Shown one piece after another: positions 35,901 to 46,385 of a DNA stretch of 64,000 bases. The DNA is taken from positions 69,642,001-69,706,000 of the forward strand of contig CM045733.1 of the NCBI GenBank assembly GCA_024760905.1, read 5' to 3'. Each line of letters begins with the position of its first letter. The stretch's first letter is position 1. The notes under the pieces were generated by a model. The model was not told where the DNA came from, made no database searches, and saw only the letters and a list, made by a program, of their open reading frames with translations. This DNA is from Plotosus lineatus (taxonomy: Eukaryota > Chordata > Actinopteri > Siluriformes > Plotosidae). Position numbers and translations under genes: made by a program.

Positions 35901-37683
35901 ATCAATCCTTACACGTTGAGGCTCAGTCGATGACGTCAGTGACTGCTTTAAAACGAGGACATACACTTGTGTCCATAAAAATTGCTAAAATCGCTCGATT
36001 CGGTTCTGGATAAAATATTTAAAAAGAAATGAAATATAACGAAATAAGAATATATAAAGACAAAGCTATATTAAAAGACGTGTAATAGAGAACAATGTAA
36101 AATACATCATCACCTAAAAATAAGCCCTAGTATCATATTTTGGTATGAAAATTAATATTAGCCCAGTCTTATTTTCGGGAAACCGCGGTAGGTTGTGATG
36201 TCGGTATGAGTGGTACTCCCATATTCTGTATGGGGGAAATCACTGTTTTGAAACGAGAGGAAAGAATGTGATTCTGTGTAAGCAATATGAAATGGTGACT
36301 GTAGTATATAATAGTTGATATAAAGGATCTGCAGCTGTATAACAGACTACATGTACAATATTTTAAAGTATTAATGAATTTATTTATTTTTTTTGTCAGG
36401 GATGAGATACAATTGTGATCTTGCTGTGTATATTGATGTCCCCAAAGCTTTAGCAGGTAAGCAGATTGGGGGGGGGGGGGGGGGGTTTCTTTCTTTAAAT
36501 TTCCTCTTATGTCAAATATTTTATTTCTTTTTTTAGATGGAATTGAATTTTTCTGGTCAGAAAACAAAGTGCTGTTGACACCAGGTGACGCTGATGGAGT
36601 ATTAGCGCCTCGATATTTTTCTCGTGCACAAAGACTGAAACCATCACGTGAGTTTCTTAAACTCATCAGCCACTTTTACATTTGCTGTTAATGGGGTTTG
36701 AAAGGACAAAAAAATTACCTTTTTTTTTTTTTAAAGAACTGTTTGACTGACACTATAACCAGTACCAGAATAACTTGAAGTGTGTACTCTCTCTGATACT
36801 CCCATACCAAACTTCTTGCTTGAAAAGTTCGGTATGACTTGATTGCAACATTTATTTGTTGTAAGTATTGTGTTTATTCGGATTCTGGGAAGGTGAATTA
36901 AGGAAGTTTATTGGAACATGAGCCCTTCATCAAAGTTGTGACTGACAAATTGAGAGAGTTCATTAAAAAGTAAAAGCCATAATAATTAAATACCGGCAGT
37001 GATTTCTGGAAGTGGTCCTGAGCCCATGCAGTGATTTCGATGACCGAATCATGCCTGTTTTTAATGTAGTACTGCCTGTGTGAACGAAGATCACGGGCAT
37101 CCGTTATTGCTATTTAGTCTTGTTCCTTGTGCACGGAGATTACCCCGGATTACTAGAATATTTTGATATCAATAGTGTAGATGAGATATTCAAAGTGTTT
37201 GCAATTTTATTTTAAGGAGCATCATACTGACAAAGTTTCATAATTATACACACCGTTTCTCTCAGATTGGTAAACCTCTGCCCAGATGTTCTCTTTATAC
37301 CGTTCATATCTCAGACCAGTTGCCAATTAACCACATCAGGTGAAATATTCTTCAGCTATTTCTTTTTAGTAACACGTACTTTTCCTACTTTTTTGTTTCC
37401 CTGCCCCATCTTTTTGGAGACCTCTAATTCATTTCCGTCATCAAGTCCAAAATAACCTGATATTATTCAGGTGTAATGTCTCACTTTTAACATTTAATGT
37501 TTTATTGTAAATTAGTTAAGGGTTTGAGATTTACAAATCATTGCATTCTGTTTTAATTTAATCTTTGCACAGTTGTATTTTATTTGGAATTAGGATTGTA
37601 GTGGATATTAATCAACTAATTGATCAGTCTACTAACTTAATATATTTCTTATAATTACAGCATGTGATCTTGAACTGGAATAA
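32525..37683 (+). CDS. trpt1: tRNA 2'-phosphotransferase 1 (Tpt1/KptA family), complete, 7 coding exons
   Basis: Exons: 32525-32587, 32720-32801, 33910-34079, 34323-34500, 36400-36456, 36537-36647, 37661-37683. GT-AG junctions and phases agree; 684 nt, 227 aa. The enzyme removes the splice-junction 2'-phosphate from ligated tRNA using NAD+. Family motifs: RLSKSLSYALRHAATKIGIQ with the Arg-His pair at the start of the KptA domain, DGFIFVDELLTH, RLQIRANQGHTVQ, AVHGSYMKHWPSIRSRGL, RTHIHLAPGLPGE, MRYNCDLAVYID and LLTPGDADGVLAPRYF. The N-terminus is short and basic (GKGKRRSGGGRNRDE). For exon 4 I chose the donor after AGTG at 34500 over the earlier gtaatc at 34491, because only the later one keeps the frame and the ISGMR motif. 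Head-to-head with ctsf, tail-to-tail with fermt3. Confidence 0.95.
32802..32975. repeat. (TG)n/(TATG)n microsatellite starting at a splice donor
   Basis: The GT donor of trpt1 exon 2 (32802) is itself the first unit of a (GT)n run. Runs of TGTCTG, GTATGT and (TG)n follow up to about 32950, then ATAC repeats. Confidence 0.9.
32982..33407. mobile_element. GGATCCCT-type pogo-like MITE
   Basis: It begins cagggatccctcactttccg and ends ...gcatgaattgaagcgcgaagtagcaaggga. It is the reverse of the copies at 46183, 49120 and 61202. It lies in trpt1 intron 2. (TG)n/(TA)n follows at 33415-33450. Confidence 0.7.
33465..33785 (-). repeat. SINE, reverse orientation
   Basis: It contains ggagaaaccggagtacccgg aggaaacccac and gggagaacatgcaaagtctc, the reverse complement of the 8128-8458 family body. 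Confidence 0.75.
34636..35610 (-). mobile_element. LINE endonuclease-domain fragment
   Basis: The minus-strand frame (35127-34765) contains VGNDSVTWKGVIGKYGLSSL, LLLDFCARHGLSIKNTMFKH, KCTWHQDTLGCSSLINFVVV and ELSTDHHLVVSWL. This is the middle and end of an APE-type endonuclease (the D-F-V-V and S-D-H-L motifs). The catalytic HH of SDHH-type is present as STDHHLV. It lies in trpt1 intron 4. No reverse transcriptase follows, so it is a broken copy of a LINE different from the RTE-like one. Confidence 0.8.
35697..36188. mobile_element. MITE with CCGTGTTCCCCTGAAAATAAG ends
   Basis: The ends are taccgtgttcccctgaaaat and the inverted attttcgggaaaccgcggta, flanked by TA on both sides (35695-35696, 36189-36190). 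Inner repeats of ataagaccta / ataagccctag occur near both ends. No coding frame. It lies in trpt1 intron 4. Confidence 0.75.
36468..36486. repeat. Poly(G) run in trpt1 intron 5
   Basis: About 19 consecutive G, eleven bases past the exon 5 donor in an intron of only 80 bases. Confidence 0.85.
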
Positions 37684-38556
37684 ACAAAAAGCGATGTCTT
37701 GGATGGATCTTTCACTATGAACCAACGGCAGACTGATCTTCAGAAAAAAACATGTACATTTGTATATGGTAACTGACATCAATGAAAAGTAATGGATGGG
37801 GAAGTATGTGTGTTCACACTTTCTTATAGATACTGTATTTTACTGCTGAGACATTCTGTATAAATTATGACGGAAACGTGGCCCCACTGAGCCACTGTGA
37901 GTATCTGAAAAGAGGCAGGCGCCTGGTTGTGGCCTGGTCAACAGAAGCCTGTGTGATGTTGTTGAGTATAGATAAGGAAACTCTTTTACGATACGAAAAA
38001 ACTGCTAGTTAATGTAGAACTTTTGTGTTGGGTAAGATAATCTGTGGTTTCCTCAACTGTCACTTGAATTAAATACAATATGGTGGAGTGCTGAGTGTCA
38101 AATGCAGATTAGTTCTTAAATTCTTTATACAATTGTTCATATGTTTTATTGCATTTAAATTAATCTTTAAACAATTCTCTAATTATAATTAGCTATAACT
38201 AGGACAGTTCTCATGTGTTTATACAGCTCAGTTTTGCACCAGTGCATACACTGCCTGCCAAAAGTTTTAGAATACTTCATTTTTTTTAAGGTTTTATTAA
38301 AATTTGCACTTTTTAATATCTCAGTGTACTCTGAAATTAAACCATAGATTAAAAAAAACATGGCATTGAGAAATAAGTGGTGGAATTATTCTATTTAGCA
38401 TTATTGTATCTACATTTTTTGACTCATAAAAGTCACCACCTTTTGCAGATCCAGTATTGCAGCTGAAGACACTTGTGGCATTCTTCCAATGATAGAAATC
38501 AAATTTTGTTTTTCACAATACTGTTACAGAAATTCCCACAAATATGTTGCACTTGT

Positions 38557-38908
38557 TGGGGCAGTGGTGGTCTAGTGGAATAGGGCACTGGATCGCTGAT
38601 CCAAAGGTTGGGGGTTCGAGTCCCACCCTCCACAAGGTTGTTACTGTCCCCCCCGCAGTGCAACTAATTGGGTTATCAAAGGCGGGCCATGTCTCTTACT
38701 GTCTATGGTGAGAGGTTGATGTAAAAGAACCATTGCTGACTTTCGTAAAGAGGAGCTGCAAAGCCGTCAGCGTGTTTCTGTCCCTTGCTAAAAAGGGTTG
38801 TGACAGGAAGGGCATCCGACGTAAAAACCTCTGCCAAATCAAACGTGCGAATCAGATGATTCGCTGTGGCGACTCCTGAGTGACAGGGAAAAAGCTGAAA
38901 GGAAGACA
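38557..38908 (+). repeat. tRNA-derived SINE with RTE-type tail, full length
   Basis: The head has box A-like tggtctagtggaatagggc and box B GGTTCGAGTCC (38613-38623). The body is gggttatcaaaggcgggcca...gtgacaggaagggcatccga. The tail is cagatgattcgctgtggcga...gggaaaaagctgaaagg. That tail closely matches the 3' end of the RTE-like LINE at 50472-50520. About 350 bp. Confidence 0.88.
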
Positions 38909-39146
38909 GAATGTTGCAATTGTTGATTTCGACCGAACCCTCTGTTCACTTCACCCCAAACCAGCTCCATGAGGTTTAATGCTGGAGACTGTGCTACCAT
39001 TTCATGATTTGGAGCTGACAATCGTGTTCTTTTCTTCTAAGTTGGTTCTGTATACTATGTTACTTTTATTCCCTTTTCAGGTCATTCACTGAACCAAGAC
39101 CGTTTATTTCAATAAAATCTAAGAAAAATAATAGTACCGTAATAAT

Positions 39147-39493
39147 GTCTTCCTTTTGGCTTTTTCCCTTTTACTCGGGAGTCGCCACAGCAAATCATCT
39201 GATTCGCACGTTTGATTTGGCAGAGATTTTTACGTCGGATGCCCTTCCTATCACAACCCTTTTCAGCAAGGGACAGAAACATACTGACGACTTTGCAGCC
39301 TACTCTTTACGAAAGTCAGCAATGGTTCTTTTACATGCCTCTCACCATAGACAGTGAGAGACATGGCCCGCCTTTGATAACCCAGTTAGCTGCACTGGGG
39401 GGGCATTGACAACCTTGTGGAGAATGGGACTCGAACCCCCAACCTTTGTATCAGCGATCCAGCGCCCTATACCACTAGACCACCACTGCCCCG
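39147..39493 (-). repeat. tRNA-derived SINE with RTE-type tail, inverted copy
   Basis: The same family as 38557-38908 on the other strand, 238 bases away. Box B reads gggactcgaacccccaacct on the plus strand. The tail side starts at cttccttttggctttttccc. Confidence 0.88.
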
Positions 39494-39722
39494 TAGTACC
39501 GTAATAATAATAAACATAAATCAGGATGTTCTAAAACTTGTATCAGGACAGACTTTTACATGATTACAAAAGTGAAATGAGTGATGATCTTTTATATCTC
39601 ACATTTATACATCTCAAGAACATGCACTGCAGTTCATCAGGAAGGTGTTTTATCTCATCAAGCTGCCACAGCTATGCATGGGAGATAGATAAACTAAACC
39701 TCATAACCAAATAACACTTTTT

Positions 39723-39730
<8 letters not shown>

Positions 39731-39763
<33 letters not shown>
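39731..39763. repeat. (AT)n microsatellite
   Basis: About 17 AT units, roughly 75 bases beyond the fermt3 stop codon, in the likely 3' UTR. Confidence 0.9.
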
Positions 39764-39767
<4 letters not shown>

Positions 39768-39839
39768 CATGTGGATGTGAAAACAAGGACACAAACTACA
39801 AACTGATCTGTTGTCAGGGCATTAAATCAGTTATAGCCA

Positions 39840-42800
39840 TCAAAGAGCATCATGACCCCCAGTGAGTTTATGGAAAAGTTCCTCATTCAGCAGGTCACTG
39901 TTTTCTCGGGTTCGTGTCGACATGTAGATGTAGCCACCAATATACTCGTGTACGATCTTACAGTCTGCGTTCACACAGCTGAAGGCTACATTGATGTTAC
40001 CATCAAACTCAATGGCCACCTGGTATGTGGAAAGATCCCAAAAACAAAGTCAGTTCAGTTACAGCATCGATGAAAATGTTTAATTAAATTGATGAACTAA
40101 TTCTTCATCATCTTAACAGACCTGTCGTATGTCCCAGTTGACATTCCACTGTCTCATGTTGTTGTAACGCCAGGTCTTGACGACGTCTCCCACGCCCAGG
40201 TCGATACGGATCAGACGATTATTTGCAATGCCCAGGATCTCATCTTTACGGCTCCCCTTAAATCTGAAAATAAGTACACGGCACTTAGTTACCACTTAAA
40301 AGACTAGCACTTCCAGTTAAAGCATTTCAAGCTTGTACTGCTCTGAATCAGACTTTAAGCCTTAGGGCCTTTCTAGCAGTAATACTGGATGTATTCTTAC
40401 CTGACCATGTAATAGGAAATGCCATAGTCAGGCAGGGACTGCCAAATCTGGAGGAACTTCAGAATGGCTGCTGTAAGGGAGAGCTGAGCCACATTCTGAT
40501 AAGAGTCAAGGATCTTTGGTGTAAGCTGTAAGTACAAACAGAAGCCAAAGAGTTATTGTGTTAGAACAAAACATGAAAAGGTGTTTGTACTATCACATAG
40601 AATCACAGAGTATTAATCTCACTGTCTGGCCAAAAAAAACGGACCCACATGCTAATGGATGCTGAGCCACAAAGCAAAGCTTTCAATTTACCAGTCAATC
40701 ACAAGCTTTGGGTCATGACCAAATGAACAAGCTCATGGATACAAGTGACTGAAATGAGCTTCCTTTTCAGGCTTCCCCTTATTCGAGATGGGGTAGGAAG
40801 CTCAGCCATCTGGGAGGCGCTCGGAGTAGAACCGCTGCTCCCCGCACTGAGAGGTACCAGTTGAGGTGGCTCAGGAATGCCTCCTTGGAGTGGTGTTTTG
40901 GGCATGTCCAACTAGAAAGAGACCCCGGGGTCGACCTAGAACATGTTGGAGAGAATATCTCTCTCGGCTGGCCTGGGAATGCCTCAGCGTCATCGTCACC
41001 CCCCCCCACCCCCCCAGCAGAAGAGCTGGGGGAAGTGGCTGGGGAGAGGGACAACTGGACCTCACTGCTTAGGCTGCTTTCCCTGCGACCTGACACTGGA
41101 TTAAGCAGAAGAAGAAGATCATCATGATATAAAACTGGTGCTTAAATAGTGAAAGAGTGGTTCAGAGAGCATGAGAATCATTTCCACACATGGACTGGTA
41201 TCACAGAGTCCTGACCTTAATCCTAGTGGCAGAAACATATATATTTAATAAAACCATGAAATGCAATTTCCATGACCGAGTATAACACCTTTGTGAAAGC
41301 ATCTACAGTATACTGTATTCAACGTAATAAGCGCCCTGCTCCAATAAGCCCCGTTTTTAAATTTTTTATATAATTTTTTTTTTATTTTTTTTTTACGTCT
41401 AATAACCGCCCATGTGTACTGGGAGCAAAATTGTAGATCAAGCTTACCAATTTTTTTTGGATCAGTCTCTGTAACAGTAAAGGCGTTCACTGCCTGTAAA
41501 AGTGAGTTTACACGGTATTTCAAGACCCCCTATCACTGGGGAATGTGTATAATGTTCATCGGTAACAACACGTTTGATTGTTCCGCCGTGCTTTAAAAAA
41601 ACAGGAAAATATTTTGCTGTGTTCTCTTGGTAAATGTCCAACAACCGATGAACCATTAGAAACTGCTACAGCAAAACTATCGGATGTTCTGAACGAATGG
41701 AGCGATGAGCCAGATATGGACCTATCAGAAAGTGATGACGAGTATTTTTCACCCGATTCTCCTGCTCACTAACATAAATTTAAGCACGTTCCAGGCCATG
41801 TGCTTTTGTTTATGTTCGTGTTGATTGGTTCAACGTGCCATGTGCTAAAGTTGACATTTGTGTTGATTGGCGCGATTTTACTTCCAGGAAAATGTTTAAA
41901 GGAACAGCATTGGGAGGAAAAAGTAAGGAGTTTTTTTTATTTATGCTGTTTTCTGTTTATTTTCAGCTTTCATGTAAGTAGTTTGGTTGATATCGCAAAA
42001 TGAATAACACAAATACCAGTAAAACTCTTTTACTGTTCTGCTATTATTCATGTTTTCCATCTTGATGGTAATAAGCACTCACCGTTCCACTCCGCTGGTA
42101 ACATTTTAATAATCGCCCACCCACTCCAATTTTTAAAGTGCCCTGGGTGCTTATCACGTCGAATACGGTATTTGGCTGATTACTAATTATTTCTGGATGT
42201 TCGGCCTACATATTACCTGTTTTGCTTTGTATTTTTTGGTGTAGCGAGGTGAGACAAGTCTCTGTGTATTAATGCTTTCATCAGCCTGTGCAGTTGATGC
42301 AGATGAGCTGGAGCGCTGCATAGCCAGAAAGGTCTGGATGTTTTTCACCTCACTCTGATAAGAGCTGTCCAGTAAGGTCAGGCCTTTAGATGCCAGTTTA
42401 CAGGCCGCCATCCACTCGGAGTATTGCTTCTCCTGCAGAGAGAGAGAGAGAGAGGCGACACTATAGGCAGTACATCTAATGAAATAAAATGAGAAGTCAT
42501 TGAATAATTCAATACATTTTGTTTTCATGTTTCTGTATGAAGTCTGTTGTCTGAGTTGTATGAAGATGAGTCCCGGAGCATCACTTACATTCTCACATCG
42601 CAGATACACCTCCATCATGCCCTCTGGCACTGGAATGAGGAGTTTGATGCAAAACTTCTGTCCTGCTATATTCACATCAGGAGCCACCTCACAGCCTGCA
42701 GAAACACAATTCTGTGCCTTTAGAAGACATTCACAGTGACTAACGGCACAACAAAAACCTCGTACATCTCAGTATATTATAATGATATCCATTCTTTGAA

Positions 42801-45019
42801 GGGCAAAAGTTTATATTTCGGAAGGCTTTTGAAAAGAGACATTTTTAAAAATATATAGATTTAGGCACTGTATAAAAGTGGAGCTCCCAATAGATATCTA
42901 TTAATAGGTGCCTGAGCCTATGTTTGAATTTGCCATCTTTCTGTAAAAAACATTTTTTTTTACTTTTACTTTTTTGTGCTCATTTGTATCACCTGTGTAA
43001 TTGGTTTAATTATTTATATAACATGTTCATGTACTCTGAAGCTTCTGATTTCAGTGTTTGCTCCATGAACATTTATTAACCTGCGAGTTTGTTTGCCCAC
43101 TTTTGCTGGATTGTTTTCATTCTGCGTGCATCTGAGCAATGGTGTAGAAACATCTGTTCTTAAAGTTCGTTATTAATAATAAATTTGTTTTGGGTTTTTT
43201 ATTTCCATATCCTACACCTCACAATCTCCATAATGATTTGGTGAAAGCTTTGCCCCTTCTTTATTTGGGTGACCTCATATGTCTTTAACGCAGTGGTTCT
43301 CAAATAGTGGGGCGTGACCCCAGGGAAAAGGCTTTTTTTTGCCGTACTAAAATAAAGTGTAATTGTACATCCACTACAGCAGGTGGCAATGGCTCCCTCG
43401 CTGTCAGAGTGTGCCCAGAGAGAATTAGCTCAGTGGTAAAATATGAAGTGAAGTTAATAAACCCACCATGAAAAATTTTTAACAGGGACGAAAAGAGAGA
43501 CCGAGACAGTGAGAGAAACAAAAGTCTCCCGAAAGCTAAGTCAAGGAGGCATGATGAAGCGAATGTAGCACTCGGCTTCACTGTGACTACGGTGAGAAAC
43601 GAGAGACCGCCATGTTTACTGTGTCTGAAAACATTGGCAGCAGACAGCATGAAGCCAAATAAATTAAGGCGTCACTTAAAGACATTACACCCCGATCACG
43701 CTGAGGAGCCGCTTGAATTTTTTCAGCAAAAACGTGCTGAATATTGCCAACAACCATCCCGCTTTGTGAATGCTACGTCAGCAAACCAGCGAGCTCTGTT
43801 AGTATCAGATAAGGTGATGTACCAAATTGCTCAGTGCAGAAAACCCCACAGGATAGCAGAGGAACTATTCCTACCTTCAGCACACACAGTCTCTGTCATG
43901 CTGGATGACGTCACTGCTGCAAAAATAAGTGCAGGTCCCAGTTCAGCATTGAGCAGGAGCTGAGAGTTCAGTATCGAGCTTTAAACCCGGCTTCGAAAAG
44001 CTGTACACTGAGAAATGTGCTCATTGTAGCCATTAATCCTGACTTAATCATTTAGACCAAAATATATATACAAATTGTTTTCTCATTTTTGTTTTGTAGG
44101 TTAAAGTGTTTTATATATCAAGCTCCTGAGTCAATGTTGCTAATCAATTGGAATTTATTTTTTTTTTTTTATTTTATTTCGTTTTATTTTTCAGTATCGA
44201 ATGGTTCAAATTGTTGGTCAAAAAATGTTTAAATAAGGATACTTTTTTAGTTTCAGGCAAATTGATGCACTTTAAATCTTTTTGTTTAAAGACTAAAACA
44301 TTGTTAATCAAGTTATTCTTTGTTGGAAGTTGATGTTTATTTCTTCTTGTTTTTTATTCATAATGATAATAAGGATCCAGTGTTATGCAGAAGATTACTT
44401 ATAACAATTTTATAGACAAATAACACAATTTATAGTTGGAGGGGGATGTTTTCCTCTTCCTGGGGGGGGACGGGGACAGAAAATAATTGAGAAGCACTGG
44501 CTTAAAGTATCAAGTTTAGCATTCTAAAGGAAATGTGGACTTTTACACTAAAGGAAAGCCACATTTGGTGACTTCAAGTCTGTAAAAGTAATGATTCTAT
44601 AATATTTCAATGGAGTTTCAACCCCAAAAAAATGAATCCAGCCAAATGAAAAAAAAAAAAAAAAGTTGTTTGTTAGATTTGGAGTATCCAATCAAGAGAA
44701 ATCAGTGAAACATGTTATAATGTGTATAAAATTAATACACCTTCAAACTGCGAGGAAATCAGCAGCAAGTATTGACATGTGGATTGAAATAAACGTGTAG
44801 TGATTTTTATTTAGTCTACAAAAACATATGGTTGAAACAGGTTGTTTTAAATCATATAACGGGTGACATACAGAATATTTTTATTATAAGATATTAAGAG
44901 TTTTTTCAAAAAGGTAGGTCGGTTATTTCAACACACTCATTTCACATTACGACAGTATATCTTGAAATAAACATTTCATCACATGCACACCATATGTGCA
45001 AAAATTAGCCAGTCAAATC

Positions 45020-45097
<78 letters not shown>

Positions 45098-46354
45098 CTT
45101 TACCTTTCAGATTCATTTGCTGAATGGGCTCTCCATAGCTTTCTTCTTTACTCTTGAAATAAAAGATAGAAGTGTCCTGAAACTTGAACCAGTATTGCTT
45201 GTAGTCCCTCAGAGTGAGTCTCCTGGGTCTAAATATCAAAACAATTAAATTACTGACAACAAATGCTACTGAACTCTTTTTAACTTTAAACAAAAGTAAA
45301 ATATGTGCAAAACATGTGAGGGCAATAATTGGTCTTACCTAAAAATTTTCAAGTAGTCATTCAATTCAGGAGGAGTCAGGTTATCCTAAACAATTGTTTC
45401 AAGAAGACGTCAATAACTCAAAAGACATTTGCACCATATCAAGTTGTATTTTCATGGCCAGGCGTACGTCAAACCCAAATATAAAGTAACATGTCATCAA
45501 ATCCAAAAGGTAGAGTGTAAGCACCCAATCACAACACACCAGCTCATTTGGGGTGTTGTTCTCTCCCACCATCTTGACCTCAAGAGATTTCAGGGCAGAT
45601 TCCAGGTCATTCATGCTTTGGTTGGGGTTGGCATCCTGAAACAGTGACAGCTTCCCTATATGGTACTGAGAGAAGTAGAAAGAAACATATATTAGCACAG
45701 TGTGTTGGTAAAAATTTATACAAAGTTACTCAAAAAAGTTTATTTTTTGGCAGTCGCTTCACATTGATAATTTAACTGTAATCAGAGAATTACATCAGAA
45801 AGGTTACTGATGTTTTTGTGGAACACAACAGGAGCACCAGTATCTGTAAGGAAAGTACAGTACTGTATACCAAATAGCACAAGGAAGTGAAGTACTGTAC
45901 AATATACATTGCCTGTCGAAAAAAGAAAACAGTTATACACTTTTATTTTCATGGAGAGCATTTTATCTTTGATCAGAGCATGTAATCTCCATGCCATTGT
46001 TGCTCCAGTTTGTCCGATCAAGCCTCAGCAACATTAATATGACAATAAAATGAAGCAACTGGTGACCTGAATGTACTGAATGAGCAGGTTGGCACATCAG
46101 TGGTCTTTTTCTTCCCAGATGGCACAGATTATAAAATGGGGACTCAAATAATTAAAGAGTGGCTCAGGGAGCATGAGGAATTCAGGGATCCCTCGCTACT
46201 CCGCGCTTCAATTCATGTGACTTCAGTGCATCGCGTTTTTTTTTTGTTTGTTTGTTTGTTTTTTTTAATATTCATCGAATTAAAAAATAAGGAAATTAGG
46301 GAAGAATAGGGGGAAAAGTTAAGGAAAATGCTGCAAAAACAAGGCCAATTATGC

Positions 46355-46385
<31 letters not shown>

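Larger units (their letters stand above)
38247..39550. mobile_element. Decayed Tc1-like element carrying two inverted SINEs
   Basis: The left end actgcctgccaaaagttttagaat and right end (ggatgttctaaaacttgtatc) look like inverted Tc1-like termini. The interior is degraded. Two SINE copies (38557-38908 and 39147-39493) are inserted in it head-out. It lies in the trpt1/fermt3 tail-to-tail interval. Nothing else is recognised between 37684 and 38246, which probably includes the trpt1 3' UTR. Confidence 0.5.

Noticed and set aside
38557..38640. tRNA gene
   Set aside because: Box A and box B are present, but the sequence cannot fold as a complete cloverleaf and continues into the SINE body; the same structure recurs at 39147 and 55814.
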